Program-made: the position numbers and the translations under genes
Shown: in pieces, positions 1 to 9,588 of the stretch
Layout of the letters: each line of letters starts with the position of its first letter
How positions within the stretch are numbered: position 1 is the stretch's first letter
Notes under the pieces: generated by a model
Database searches by the model: none
What the model was told of the DNA's origin: nothing
The model's input: only the letters and a program-made list of their open reading frames with translations
DNA from: Verrucomicrobiota bacterium
GTDB taxonomy: Bacteria > Verrucomicrobiota > Verrucomicrobiia > Verrucomicrobiales > DEV007
DNA length: 64,000 nucleotides
NCBI GenBank assembly: GCA_963205275.1
Contig: CAUJIH010000020.1
Location: 62,001-126,000 of the forward strand
Direction of reading: 5' to 3'

Positions 1-688
1 AGTTCACGAGTTGTTCGGTCGGATCATTCGGTTCGAAGTCGATTCCAGCCATCGGAGCCGTGCCGTCTGTATCGTTAAAAATGCAATGCTCGATCAGTAG
101 ATCTTTCGCACTGATGACGCTGATTCCCTGCCGATGATGACGCAGGCTTTGTAAGTTGCGTATCGTCATCCGTTCGCAGCCCTTTTCATTATACGAACCC
201 ACGTAGATTCCGTCTCCCCCGCTCTCCTCCAGTCGCAACCCGGAGATCTCGACGTCGCTGCATCCACGGAAAGTCAGACTATTTCGCCATTCACTCTTCG
301 TATAGGGCGGATTCTGGTAGTCGCTCTTCCACATGCGGAGGACATTACCCTCGCCACGTATTACGATGTTCTTAGCACCGAGGGCAGAAAACAGGCTGTC
401 GCCCGCACGGTGAAACTCACCCCGCTTTGCTTGTACGACAGCACCCTTCTCAAAGACCAGTTCGAGATCACTTCGTAGCTTGATCGGGCGCACGATCCAC
501 GGCTTGCCAAGATCACCAACGATGACCCTCTTCGCTCCCGAATTAATCGCTGCCTGAAGAGCCTGAGTCGCATCCTGATCGTCAAACCCGAAGGTATCGG
601 CTCGGACTTCGTCCGGAGGGGTAACTGACGGGACATCTGCTGCAAAACAGGAAGCACCGACGAACAGAGCAATAAGAAAAACACGCAT
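1..688 (-). CDS. Secreted right-handed beta-helix protein, 3' end cut by window
   Basis: This frame is open from an ATG at 688 down to the window edge (about 229 residues), so the C-terminus is missing. The N-terminus (MRVFLIALFVGASCFAADV) is a plausible Sec signal peptide. The next segment, with DDQDATQALQAAINSG and WIVRPIKLRSDLELV, is the usual opening of a pectate-lyase or polygalacturonase-like beta-helix. Later segments such as VEISGLRLEESGGDGIYVGS and LLIEHCIFNDT have the repeating short-strand pattern of parallel beta-helix coils (Beta_helix or NosD-like). It is probably exported and acts on, or binds, polysaccharide, but no catalytic residues can be assigned from the visible part. It is divergent from the ABC transporter at 926, with about 240 bases between the starts. 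Confidence 0.75.
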   Translation of the reverse strand, partial: MRVFLIALFVGASCFAADVPSVTPPDEVRADTFGFDDQDATQALQAAINSGAKRVIVGDLGKPWIVRPIKLRSDLELVFEKGAVVQAKRGEFHRAGDSLFSALGAKNIVIRGEGNVLRMWKSDYQNPPYTKSEWRNSLTFRGCSDVEISGLRLEESGGDGIYVGSYNEKGCERMTIRNLQSLRHHRQGISVISAKDLLIEHCIFNDTDGTAPMAGIDFEPNDPTEQLVN

Positions 689-925
689 CGCCAAGAGGTA
701 TCGTGAATTTCAGGAATTAGCAATCGGTGATTCTTTTCGATCTTCGGACAGAACCAGATGCGAAATGACTAATTCGCATTCCCCGAATCGGCGTTCTCCT
801 GACTTGACGCCCCCGTTCACCGGAAGGAACCTTTCCGACCCCGGGGGGGACGATCATTCGAGAGTGTCTCCGTGAGAAATACCTCGATCCACCTACCGGA
901 AACATCGACGCCCGTCCCGTTTCTT

Positions 926-3900
926 ATGACGAACACCCCCGATACGATACGTGAATCACCTGCTGATGCCGGAGCGATCAGCAGGCGCACTCGACAGGAG
1001 CGCGGGAGTTCACGCCGTCGCGGAAGTCTGTGGAATCGTCTTCATCGAAGCCTGTTCAAAGGCGAAGCACCGCGCACGGAACAATCAATGCTGCCGATGC
1101 TAATCGAGGTATTTGCTGGATTTATCAAATTGGACGGCCTAGCCACTGAGGCAGAGATCGACTCCATCCTCGGCTTTCTACGCTATGATTTCCCGGAAGC
1201 GGTCTATGCGGAATTGAGGCAGCTCTTCATCCGCTCCCTGCGCCGTCGCCAAGACTTGGAAGAGATCGCCGTCAAGCTATCTAGCTCCCTCCCACAGGAG
1301 GACAAAGTGCTGTTGGGGGTTCAGCTCTACGTTTTAATCAGCCGTGCCGGCCTACCGAAGGAGAATTTGATTACCTTCTACCAGTTCATGACCACGCTCG
1401 GCGTGGCGGCAGAGGCGATCAACATCGTCTATCAACTTAACACGAACGAACTTTCCCAGATCGAAAGTGAAGGATTTAGAGCAGCCGGAGAGATCGATGC
1501 TGCTGATGGCCATCGACTGGAATCTCTGGTTTTTTCCACGAAGAAGACCGCTGATGTCGTCGTCGTGTTGAACGGTGATGAAGAGATCTCCACGGTAGCC
1601 TTTCGCTTCCGAAATCTCCTGTTGATAAAAAATCTCGGACCCACGCCGATTCTGGCGAGCGGGCGGCAGGTGAACCCCGGCGAGTTTTGTCGTCTCTACG
1701 CCGGACAACAGATCATCCTCGCAGAGGAGGTCGTGACCTTCGATGATCTCTTCTTTTACTTCAATGCCAAGAAAAGCCTGTCTTCCGTTCAGCTCTACTT
1801 AGCAATCGACGGTGATGGAAATCATTTCATCGAAAAAACTCGAACGAAATACAGCTACCTACGAATTTCCTTTGGGCTGAAAATCATAGTAGAGGTTCTT
1901 CAGAACTGTGATGCTTCGATTGGAAGTCGTGAACTGAAGAAAGGGGATCGCATTGAGGTGAGCTCTCGTGAGAAAATTGATTTTCGCGACCATAGCGAGA
2001 TCACCTTTGACGACCTGCGACGAAAAGCTCGGGACCTAGGCGGACGCTACAGCATGTCGCCTAATCGTACCGTGTATCTCGTTTCGAATGACCCTGATGA
2101 ACTCTCTCCGGGAGACATTCTGCTTTCTCCCGGCGTGCCGGGGCACGTCCTCCTGCGAATTCGCTGTGATACTGCCACGAAAACCGGTACGCTAGAGGTA
2201 CTGGAGAGTGAGAGGGTGATCATCGTGGAGGGCCAACCGGTGAAAGGCTCAGCTCCTCTGATTGACGGCAGCGCAATCTCTCTGGGCGCTGACCGCTTTC
2301 TCCGCTGTCACTTTACGGAAGGTATTATCGAGGAAGAGCACAATGTCATCTCCACCCTGCGCGTCCGCGATGTCTCTCACAGCTACGACCGACGCACACC
2401 TGCTCTCGAAGGAATTAGCCTCGCCATCCAGCGAGGCGAAATGGTCTGTGTGATGGGGCCTAGCGGATGCGGAAAGAGCACGCTGCTGAAGGCTCTCGGT
2501 GGTCAGATTCGCCCTCGCGAAGGTCGCATTGACCTCAATGGAGTCGATCTCTACTCGGATCAGACCAGTCTGAAGAGCTACATCGCCATCATTCCGCAGG
2601 AAGAGACCTTCGATCCGCTGCTGACCGTCGAGGAAAATCTCGATACCGCAGCGGCGATGCGTGCGCCACACTTCCCCGCAGCCGAGCGACGACGACGGGT
2701 GGATACTCGTCTGATCGAACTGGGACTCAATGAAATCCGTCATCGCCTCGCCGGAGATCACGAGACAAAAAGCCTTTCTGGCGGTCAGCGGCGACGGCTG
2801 AATGCAGGGATGGACATGATAGGTATCGCCGATGTGTATCTGTTCGACGAACCCACTTCGGGACTCTCTTCGAAGGATTCCGAGCACATTCTGGAGATGA
2901 TTCGCGGGCTGACGCATAACAAAATCACACTGGTCTCCATCCACCAGCCCAGCAGCCGACTCTTCCAAATGTTCGACAAGGCGCTGCTGCTCGACAATGG
3001 CGGACGCATGGCCTTTTATGGCACCCCGACGCAGATGCTGGAGTATTTCCTAGATGCGAGGAAGCAGGAGGGTATCTTCGCTGCCGCTGCTCCGACCGAT
3101 TGTGAGGGGATCGAGGCCGTCAGTGCGCTGACCCCCGACTTTATTTTCGACGTGCTTGAAACTCCACTGCGAGACCTCGGTGGCGATGTGATTTATGAGC
3201 GAGATGCTCGTGGCAACCTCATCCCTGCTCGTCGCTTCAATGCCTCCTTCTGGGCAGATCGCTTTCAAACCCATCGCTTGCTTGAAGAAGTCAACCTCAG
3301 CGAGATCGATAGCGAAACCACCCAGACGGCGACAATCCAAAAAACGCCCCACGCTCCGGCTCGAAAGTTACGCCACGATTGGGTTCGCTTTTCCAATCAA
3401 TTCAAGCGTGCCTTCCTGAGCAAGCTTCGCAATCGGGCGAATCTCGCCACCACTCTGCTCGAGGCCCCCGCATTGGCCGTGTTGATCGCCATGGTCATGC
3501 GCTATTCAGAGGATGGGGATTACAATTTCGCCAATGCTTTCCACATCCCCACCTACCTTTTCCTCAGTCTCGTCGTCGCGTTGTTCCTTGGGATGACGAA
3601 CTCAGCTGAGGAAGTAATCCGCGACCGCAATCTACTCCTGCGCGAGCGGAATCACGGCTTTCGCGTCTCCGGTTACATCGTAGCGAAGTATTTCTCTCTC
3701 GGCTTTTTCGCCCTGATTCAGTGTGTGATCTATCTACTGATTGGCGATGCCATTCTGAGCATTCGCAGCATGTTCCTGCCAAATCTCGTCTGGATGTTCC
3801 TCACTGCCTTCGTCGGCATCGTCGCCGGACTTTTTATTTCCTCTATTGTCAGTAGTCCCAAGACGGCCATCAACATCATCCCTCTCATCCTGATCCCGAA

Positions 3901-4630
3901 CATCATTCTCGGCGGTGCTCTGATTAAATATGATGAGATGAACCGCAGCTTCGACATTATCCAGAACATCCGACAGTGGTTCGTCCCAGACGCAGAGAAG
4001 GAGGAGGCAAGCAAGCTGAAAGTCCCCGGCTTGTGTCATCTCATGCCTCTGCGCTGGAGCTACGAGGCGATCATCATCCTCCAGGCTCAGGACAATCCCG
4101 CCAGTCGACTGTCGAATTACATCAATGACGAGATTCGAAAGTTCAGCCTGATTCCGACCAATCAAACGCTCACCGACGAGCAAGATGAGCGACTGTATCA
4201 GTTCAAACAAGCGCTGTCCGTTCTCCACGGATTGCGCGGAAGTTCTCCCAGGGAGGTCATCCGAATGATGGCGAAGATTCGGACAGACCTCGACTCGGGC
4301 ACCTTTGATCCCGAACCCTATTATGTCACGGCCGATAAGGAAGCCGGGAAGAAGAGCTATTCGGTGCGCGAGCTGTTCCTCAACGCCAAGGTGCTCGACC
4401 TTTACACACGGGCGGAGGTCGAGCGCGAGGACTACCGCAAGAAGAAGAATCCACCGAACGTCTTCTTCGGGCTGGAGCGTCAGTTTCGCTTCCCTCGAGG
4501 CAGTGAGCATCCATTGATCGATTTCAAAATTCGCACGGTTACGCTCAATCTGCTTGCGATGGCTGCATTCGTGATTGTCGGATTCTTCGCCTTACGCGAA
4601 AGTCTGAAGCGCCAGTTGAGGAAGGTGTGA
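926..4630 (+). CDS. ABCG-type ABC transporter fused to TerB-like and FHA-like domains
   Basis: This is a 1,234-residue protein from the ATG at 926; an in-frame GTG at 872 would add 18 residues. Residues about 53-170 are helical and resemble TerB (acidic, with a FIKLDGLATEAEID segment). Residues about 390-470 resemble an FHA fold. Residues about 477-700 are an ABC ATPase: Walker A GPSGCGKST near 511, signature LSGGQRRRL near 617, Walker B VYLFDEPTSGL near 637. From about 835 onward there are around six membrane segments in an ABC2/ABCG-type domain, split by a long soluble loop before the last helix. The NBD-before-TMD order is that of ABCG half transporters. FHA-ABC-ABC2 fusions are known in bacteria; the N-terminal TerB-like part is the unusual addition. 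The substrate is unknown. The gene stands alone, convergent with the PGPGW gene. Confidence 0.85.
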   Translation: MTNTPDTIRESPADAGAISRRTRQERGSSRRRGSLWNRLHRSLFKGEAPRTEQSMLPMLIEVFAGFIKLDGLATEAEIDSILGFLRYDFPEAVYAELRQLFIRSLRRRQDLEEIAVKLSSSLPQEDKVLLGVQLYVLISRAGLPKENLITFYQFMTTLGVAAEAINIVYQLNTNELSQIESEGFRAAGEIDAADGHRLESLVFSTKKTADVVVVLNGDEEISTVAFRFRNLLLIKNLGPTPILASGRQVNPGEFCRLYAGQQIILAEEVVTFDDLFFYFNAKKSLSSVQLYLAIDGDGNHFIEKTRTKYSYLRISFGLKIIVEVLQNCDASIGSRELKKGDRIEVSSREKIDFRDHSEITFDDLRRKARDLGGRYSMSPNRTVYLVSNDPDELSPGDILLSPGVPGHVLLRIRCDTATKTGTLEVLESERVIIVEGQPVKGSAPLIDGSAISLGADRFLRCHFTEGIIEEEHNVISTLRVRDVSHSYDRRTPALEGISLAIQRGEMVCVMGPSGCGKSTLLKALGGQIRPREGRIDLNGVDLYSDQTSLKSYIAIIPQEETFDPLLTVEENLDTAAAMRAPHFPAAERRRRVDTRLIELGLNEIRHRLAGDHETKSLSGGQRRRLNAGMDMIGIADVYLFDEPTSGLSSKDSEHILEMIRGLTHNKITLVSIHQPSSRLFQMFDKALLLDNGGRMAFYGTPTQMLEYFLDARKQEGIFAAAAPTDCEGIEAVSALTPDFIFDVLETPLRDLGGDVIYERDARGNLIPARRFNASFWADRFQTHRLLEEVNLSEIDSETTQTATIQKTPHAPARKLRHDWVRFSNQFKRAFLSKLRNRANLATTLLEAPALAVLIAMVMRYSEDGDYNFANAFHIPTYLFLSLVVALFLGMTNSAEEVIRDRNLLLRERNHGFRVSGYIVAKYFSLGFFALIQCVIYLLIGDAILSIRSMFLPNLVWMFLTAFVGIVAGLFISSIVSSPKTAINIIPLILIPNIILGGALIKYDEMNRSFDIIQNIRQWFVPDAEKEEASKLKVPGLCHLMPLRWSYEAIIILQAQDNPASRLSNYINDEIRKFSLIPTNQTLTDEQDERLYQFKQALSVLHGLRGSSPREVIRMMAKIRTDLDSGTFDPEPYYVTADKEAGKKSYSVRELFLNAKVLDLYTRAEVEREDYRKKKNPPNVFFGLERQFRFPRGSEHPLIDFKIRTVTLNLLAMAAFVIVGFFALRESLKRQLRKV

Positions 4631-4655
4631 TTTGTCTCCACCCCTGTCGCGTTCC

Positions 4656-5096
4656 TCAAGGAGCGGGAGGTAATGCGAGAGGTTCCTGATCGGCCCGCCT
4701 GCGAATCCAGTTGATCGCATTGTATACAGCCTTCCGGCGCACCAACCAGACTTCAAATCGCCGCTTTCCTGGAAAATTTAGCATCAGAATTCCCGCAAGG
4801 AGAGTCAGTGCCCCCTGACCAGGGGTAACCAGCATGATAAATCCAACGACGACGAGGATGATGCCGAGCAGATTTTTTAGAATCAGCAGAGTCAGCCTCA
4901 GCGCTGGATGTCGCATGCGCATTCGTCGAGCTCCTTCGCTGTTCTCCAGAAAATAATCCGTCGGAATGCGCCGGATGAGTATCGGCACAGTCAACGCACT
5001 GCCCACGAGTACGATCAGGGACGCAAGCCCCGCCCATGCCAGTGTCACATCATGCGTCAGTAGCCAGGCTCGATAATCGGACAGCCAATTGATCAT
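4656..5096 (-). CDS. PGPGW-family transmembrane protein
   Basis: This 146-residue membrane protein has a helix near residues 20-40 and two closely spaced helices near 70-105. The second pair contains VTPGQGALTLLAGI, which matches the PGPGW motif region of the putative transmembrane protein family. The C-terminus is basic (KRRFEVWLVRRK, RRRAD) and probably cytoplasmic. The biochemical function of the family is unknown. It starts 30 bases after the stop of nuoC and is probably in the same transcript, although it is not a known complex I subunit. Confidence 0.8.
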   Translation of the reverse strand: MINWLSDYRAWLLTHDVTLAWAGLASLIVLVGSALTVPILIRRIPTDYFLENSEGARRMRMRHPALRLTLLILKNLLGIILVVVGFIMLVTPGQGALTLLAGILMLNFPGKRRFEVWLVRRKAVYNAINWIRRRADQEPLALPPAP

Positions 5097-5126
5097 CCGA
5101 AACTTTCCGACGGAGATGTCGCCAGA

Positions 5127-5696
5127 TCAATTCTTTTCGCGCGAGCGAGGTTCTCGGTGAGGCGTCGTCTCCGATGTAGGCGATGTGACGAACGGCCCTC
5201 CGTCCAGAGGTGCCTTGTCGGTAAACGCGACATCAGGCATTTCGGTGGGTTTTCCAGCCAAGGGGAAGTCCTTGCGCAGCGGAAAATAGGGATAGCCCTC
5301 CCACATCAAGATACGCCGGTGATCGGAGAGGCCATCAAACTCGATGCCCATCATGTCGTATACTTCGCGCTCGTGCCATGCTGCCGTAGGCCAGATTTCT
5401 GACGCCGACACCGCTTTCTCCCCTTCTGGCAGTCGGAATTTTACTCGCAAATGATGATTTGCCCCGTTCGCGAGAGCATAAAGTTCATAAACCAACTCCC
5501 AGCGCGGTTCTTCCAGATAGTAATCCACGCTACTGAAGTCGAGTAAGTAGTCGAAGCTGAGTTCATCACGGCAGTAGCGGAGAATATCCGCTGCCTTTGC
5601 CCGCTCGACGATCACGGTATGCTCACCGCGAAAATCGACCGTATCCAGAATGGCCGTGCCGAAGCGCTCGCGTAACAGAGTATAGAGTGTGCTCAT
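5127..5696 (-). CDS. nuoC: NADH-quinone oxidoreductase subunit C
   Basis: This is subunit C (the 30-kDa subunit) of respiratory complex I, part of the peripheral arm that passes electrons from NADH to quinone. The 189-residue protein has the family hallmarks LLDFSSVDY, the segment WPTAAWHEREVYDMMGIEF and DHRRILMWEGYPYFPLRKDFP, ending shortly after the conserved RKDFPL segment as expected. I chose the ATG at 5696, where MSTLYTLLRERFG matches the family N-terminus; an upstream GTG at 5726 abuts the nuoB stop and is less likely. nuoB precedes it by 30 bases, but nuoD does not follow: the next gene is the PGPGW protein. Confidence 0.93.
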   Translation of the reverse strand: MSTLYTLLRERFGTAILDTVDFRGEHTVIVERAKAADILRYCRDELSFDYLLDFSSVDYYLEEPRWELVYELYALANGANHHLRVKFRLPEGEKAVSASEIWPTAAWHEREVYDMMGIEFDGLSDHRRILMWEGYPYFPLRKDFPLAGKPTEMPDVAFTDKAPLDGGPFVTSPTSETTPHREPRSREKN

Positions 5697-5726
5697 TTCC
5701 GTAAAAAGAAGATAACGGCACCTCAC

Positions 5727-6251
5727 TCAGGCCTGCTTCTCAGCATCGAAATGCGTCGCAGACGAGTGACTCTGTTCAATTTTCGCCTGAAGCTTCATGA
5801 GTCCTTCCAGCAGAGCCTCCGGACGGGGTGGGCAACCGGAGACATAAACATCGACCGGTATCAGATGATCGATTCCCTGAAGAACTGCATAGCTGCGATA
5901 CATGCCACCCGTGGAAGCGCAGGCACCCATCGCGATGCACCACTTCGGAGCCGGGATCTGATCCCAAACACGCTTCACAGCGAGCGCCATCTTGTAAGTA
6001 ACAGTGCCGGCTACGATCATCACGTCCGCCTGACGTGGGGAAAATCGCATCACCTCGGAGCCGAAACGTGCGATGTCAAAGCGCGAAGCCGCCGTACCCA
6101 TCAGCTCGATCGCACAGCAGGCCAGCCCCATCGGCATCGGCCAGAGCGAGTTCTTTCGCATCCAGTTGACGGCGGCATCCACACGGGTAAAGAAAATATT
6201 GCCTTCGACTTTGGAATCGTAAGCAGCGTGATTGGTGATGATCTCAGCCAT
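5727..6251 (-). CDS. nuoB: NADH-quinone oxidoreductase subunit B
   Basis: This 174-residue complex I subunit carries the terminal 4Fe-4S cluster N2 next to the quinone site. The cluster ligands are visible: adjacent cysteines in [11 protein letters not shown], one in [10 protein letters not shown] and one in [12 protein letters not shown]. The ATG at 6251 ([14 protein letters not shown]) is chosen because an upstream TTG at 6305 would add 18 residues unlike the family. nuoC follows by 30 bases. Upstream lies tRNA-Arg rather than nuoA, so the pair is separated from the rest of the complex I genes within this window. Confidence 0.95.
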   Translation of the reverse strand: MAEIITNHAAYDSKVEGNIFFTRVDAAVNWMRKNSLWPMPMGLACCAIELMGTAASRFDIARFGSEVMRFSPRQADVMIVAGTVTYKMALAVKRVWDQIPAPKWCIAMGACASTGGMYRSYAVLQGIDHLIPVDVYVSGCPPRPEALLEGLMKLQAKIEQSHSSATHFDAEKQA

Positions 6252-6374
6252 ATTTCGTGAGGGACTATGCCCGCTGTAGGTTACGTCTCTGCTGAATGGG
6301 AGCAAGAGGCTTTGTGAAAAATTTCACAAGCTCTCTTCGACAACTCGAAGAGAGACGACCGAGATGTGCGCAAA

Positions 6375-6446
6375 TACACCCATCAGGAATTGAACCTGAA
6401 CCTTCGGCTTCGGAGGCCGACGTAATATCCATTTTACTATGGGTGC
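6375..6446 (-). tRNA. tRNA-Arg (anticodon CCG)
   Basis: A 72-base cloverleaf can be drawn on the minus strand. The acceptor stem pairs GCACCCA with TGGGTGT (one G-U). The anticodon stem is TCGGC/GCCGA with loop CTCCGAA, giving anticodon CCG, which reads the arginine codon CGG. The T-arm is TCAGG-TTCAATT-CCTGA and the discriminator base is A. The terminal CCA is not encoded, so a CCA-adding enzyme must complete it. It lies between nuoB and the TPR-protein gene. Confidence 0.95.
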
Positions 6447-6597
6447 GTGAATGCACCATCGTGTCGCAATGATGCGGCAACAGAGGGATGTGTAAGATGG
6501 AGTCTGAGAGTGCGTTTCGCAAGAGGGAAGAATCTGTCGATCATTTTACTCGGTCATTCTCCCCATTCTCCGTGCGAATGCCCCCCGGAAAGCCGTT

Positions 6598-8964
6598 TCA
6601 ATCCCAAATCCAATGTTTTAGTCGGAGCGCTTCCGCCAACCGAGATGCCTCGAAGCTGCGAGAACCAACCTTTTCAGCCAGAGTATCCGCGATACTGATC
6701 GCCGAGCGCCAGTTCTCTTGACTACTGAGAAGATGAATTGCCGAAAATCCTGCTCGAAACACCCATTCCGTTTCCTCGGGCGATGGATCCACCGAGGGAG
6801 AATTCGAGCGAGTCTCTCCGACGATCGATTGGTAGATCTCGAGTGCGACCGATGATTTACCCAATGCCTCTAGGCATTTCCCTCGTCGCACAGCCGCATT
6901 GTATCGCCACGAAGCCGGAGCCTTTTCCATGTACGAGAGCGATGCAAACAGCTCTGCCGCTGCCGACAGCAGATCAGCATCTTTCGCTCGTGCCAGCGCC
7001 TTCATGTATGAGGTCCAAGCGGAATCGGCCTGGACGGCGTAGAAAAGTGGCCTGTCTGGGGTGAGACGCTTCATCAGTTCGTCAAACTGCACCTGTGCTT
7101 CGTCAAAACGGTCGAAACTAACGAGCAACAGAGCCATTTCGTGAGCCGCCTGATCAGCGAAAGGGCCGTTTCTCGTAACGATCTGCTTCCACAGGGCTAG
7201 GGCCTCGTCTAGTTCTGGCTGGGTTTTGGCCTGAAAAAAGCGAGCTTCCTCTGCATAGGAAGATTCTGGTATCTGGTCGGCGATTCGCCGAAAAGTCGTC
7301 GCAGCCGCAGCGAGATCGCGTCGAAGGTATTGCTCGATTCCCAAAATCATGAGCACTTCGGCCCGATGTTTCGACGCAGGCCAGTTTGCACCGAAATCTT
7401 CAGATCGACGGAGAATTTCAGGAGCTTTGCGTTCGACTACTTCTGTCCAAAGCGCGATGTAGTCCAGCCGTTCGCTCTGCTCGAGCGTCAATGGCTTCGA
7501 ACGGAGCTGATCGAGAATCAGGCGTGCATCGTGGGAGCGAGCCGGAGCCTGATTCAGGTGAATCTCAGCAAGAGTAAGTTGAGCATCAATACAGGATAGA
7601 TCTTCTGGAAAGTCGTGAACGAAGTGAGTGAGCCGCGTAAAAGCATCCGGCAGGCCGTGCGCGGCTTCATAGAGTCCCCCGAGAAAGAGGAGATCAGCGA
7701 CTAAGGTCGAGTGAGGATTCCGAGCGGCCAGTTCCGACTCGAATTGCGTAAATTCTGTGAAATCCCCTGCTCGGAGTCCTGTCACCGCCGCATTGAAGAG
7801 GGCACGAGAGGCGCTTTCTCCCCTATAATCCTCGGCCATCCGCGCAAAGTGCTGGATGGCCGCCGGAAATTTTTTATTCCTGACGTAAGTGGATGCGACG
7901 GCGAAGTCGAGGCGTTCATGTAAATCGCGAGGAAGTGAGACAGGAACTTCCACCGCCTCACCTAAGCGGATGGCAGCTTCCACTCGCAGATTCGGCTCTG
8001 ACAGGGTCGCCAAAAATGCCCGCAGTTGTGCGGAGCGCATCGGTTCATCCTCCAGTAAAATGCAGCGAAAGAGCATCACGGTCTCCCGACTGAGCAACGC
8101 GTCCTTTTCCTGCCACTCCGCAAAGCGGAGTGACAGACTGGGGGGGCGAGCACCATCGAGAAAAACCTCTGTCAGGACGAAAGCACGGCGAGCTTCTTCT
8201 TCATCTGAGGCCTGATCCACCAAATGATACAGAACTTCCAGAGCTCCATCTCGATTTCCGACGCGCATCCGAGCGGACGCCGCCAGACGTGCTTCATCGA
8301 GACGTAGTTCAAAGTTCGTTGGTTCATTGGGGCTTTCGGGAGAGGCCAATGCGACCTTCTCGGAGGGAGCAAATGTCGCCAGATCAGCGATCCGTGCCAA
8401 ACAGATGGCTTCCTGCGGTGTCTCCGGATGAAGTTCCTGAATCAGCTCTACAGCCATCTCATGGCGGCCACTGCGTGCCAAGCAGACTGCGTAATTGATC
8501 CGTGTGGACTGTGGTATCGTCCCTGAGTTCGCAATGTAGATCTCATATGATTCAGCCGCCTCCGAATATCTCTCCTCGGCCTGGAATGCTAGGGCGATCC
8601 AGTAATGCGTGGCAGGAGAAAGTGAAAAGGGCTGATTTCCCAATACCCAAGCGACAGCCTCACCCGTCTCTCCATTGCGGACCAGCGCTTCGAGCATTCG
8701 TCTCACGATGAGATCTCCTTCTGGCGCTTCTTCTTTCTCATGAGAAGCTACCAGCGGAAGACACTCTCTGAACTGCTTCGCCGCCGTGTCAAAACGCTGA
8801 TCGGCCAGAGCTTGCGAAGCCTGTCGAAAGAGTGGGAGATCAACTAGGCTCTCCTGGGCGGAACCGACAGAAAGGAACAAGAGAATCGAACTCGGCAGAA
8901 CGCGTCGCAAGACGGCCGAAAGTAAGCCATCTTTGCGGGAGTGTTTGTGATACCGTGGGGTCAT
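6598..8964 (-). CDS. Secreted or periplasmic TPR-repeat protein
   Basis: This 788-residue protein starts at the ATG at 8964 (MTPRYHKHSRKDG). An upstream start at 9012 would put extra residues before the hydrophobic stretch LPSSILLFLSVGSAQ, which looks like a signal peptide. The rest is almost entirely helical with many TPR-like pairs (for example ALADQRFDTAAKQFRECLPL, HYWIALAFQAEERYSEAAES and SSVALEIYQSIVGE). It resembles YbgF/BamD-like or PEP-CTERM-associated TPR scaffolds. No catalytic domain is visible, so a protein-binding role in the envelope is inferred. The gene is 64 bases downstream of the DUF5069 gene and may belong to a bactofilin-nadA-DUF5069-TPR transcript. Confidence 0.8.
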   Translation of the reverse strand: MTPRYHKHSRKDGLLSAVLRRVLPSSILLFLSVGSAQESLVDLPLFRQASQALADQRFDTAAKQFRECLPLVASHEKEEAPEGDLIVRRMLEALVRNGETGEAVAWVLGNQPFSLSPATHYWIALAFQAEERYSEAAESYEIYIANSGTIPQSTRINYAVCLARSGRHEMAVELIQELHPETPQEAICLARIADLATFAPSEKVALASPESPNEPTNFELRLDEARLAASARMRVGNRDGALEVLYHLVDQASDEEEARRAFVLTEVFLDGARPPSLSLRFAEWQEKDALLSRETVMLFRCILLEDEPMRSAQLRAFLATLSEPNLRVEAAIRLGEAVEVPVSLPRDLHERLDFAVASTYVRNKKFPAAIQHFARMAEDYRGESASRALFNAAVTGLRAGDFTEFTQFESELAARNPHSTLVADLLFLGGLYEAAHGLPDAFTRLTHFVHDFPEDLSCIDAQLTLAEIHLNQAPARSHDARLILDQLRSKPLTLEQSERLDYIALWTEVVERKAPEILRRSEDFGANWPASKHRAEVLMILGIEQYLRRDLAAAATTFRRIADQIPESSYAEEARFFQAKTQPELDEALALWKQIVTRNGPFADQAAHEMALLLVSFDRFDEAQVQFDELMKRLTPDRPLFYAVQADSAWTSYMKALARAKDADLLSAAAELFASLSYMEKAPASWRYNAAVRRGKCLEALGKSSVALEIYQSIVGETRSNSPSVDPSPEETEWVFRAGFSAIHLLSSQENWRSAISIADTLAEKVGSRSFEASRLAEALRLKHWIWD

Positions 8965-9028
8965 TCTTACCGAAAATTCATTCGCAGAGTGCCCCCCCTC
9001 AGCACAGTCCAATTCAGCAACAGTTCCC

Positions 9029-9565
9029 TCAGGATGCCTCCGCTTCCTTTCCGCGAGATTTCACGTATTCGAGAATTTTCTCATCATCGTCGCCCGCAGC
9101 CCATACGGCACGCAAGAAGTCAGACGGAGCGATGTCCTGCCCACGAAGGAATCGTCGATCTCCCCCGCAGCAATACATAGTATCTGGGTCGAGCTCGCCA
9201 CGCAGTTTGGCACGAGCTTTGGCGATAATGCGCGGGAGCCAAACGTATCCACCCAACTCCGCCGCTTTAGCGGGCAGAGACGAAGTCGCTACGACGTGAT
9301 CGCTCTTGACTCCCTTCATGATTTCTCGCAGATAATCCCGACGAACGGAGGCGATCAATATCGCTGTGGTGAGAGTGGGAACGTTTTCCCGAGCAAAGTC
9401 TTCGACGAAGTCGAAGAATTCGCGCTTTCCGTAGCCAATGGAATCGAGAAAAGCGAGATCGGACTCGTCATAGTAGCCTTCAAAGTCTAAATCACCGGCC
9501 TTATAACGAGCGACGCAGCGCTCGAAAAGGGCTGTGAAAGTGCTGTCCCATTGATAATTGCTCAT
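9029..9565 (-). CDS. DUF5069 family protein (long form)
   Basis: The 178-residue cytoplasmic protein has the DUF5069 hallmarks in its C-terminal half: YVWLPRIIAKARAKLRGEL, MYCCGGDRRFLR and FLRAVWAAGDDDEKILEYV. The N-terminal half contains FFDFVEDFARENVPT and a VRRDY motif that I associate with the longer members of this family, mostly found in Verrucomicrobia and Planctomycetes. The function is unknown. The ATG at 9565 has a modest AGGA motif nine bases upstream. It starts 23 bases after the nadA stop. A second, shorter DUF5069 gene lies at 55907-56320. Confidence 0.8.
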   Translation of the reverse strand: MSNYQWDSTFTALFERCVARYKAGDLDFEGYYDESDLAFLDSIGYGKREFFDFVEDFARENVPTLTTAILIASVRRDYLREIMKGVKSDHVVATSSLPAKAAELGGYVWLPRIIAKARAKLRGELDPDTMYCCGGDRRFLRGQDIAPSDFLRAVWAAGDDDEKILEYVKSRGKEAEAS

Positions 9566-9588
9566 TGATTTAGTCCTAGTGAAACTTC

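Noticed and set aside
2249-2968. Long minus-strand open frame inside the ABC transporter gene
   Set aside because: It is a shadow of the strongly conserved NBD on the plus strand, and its translation has no domain pattern. The same holds for the frame at 3734-4510.
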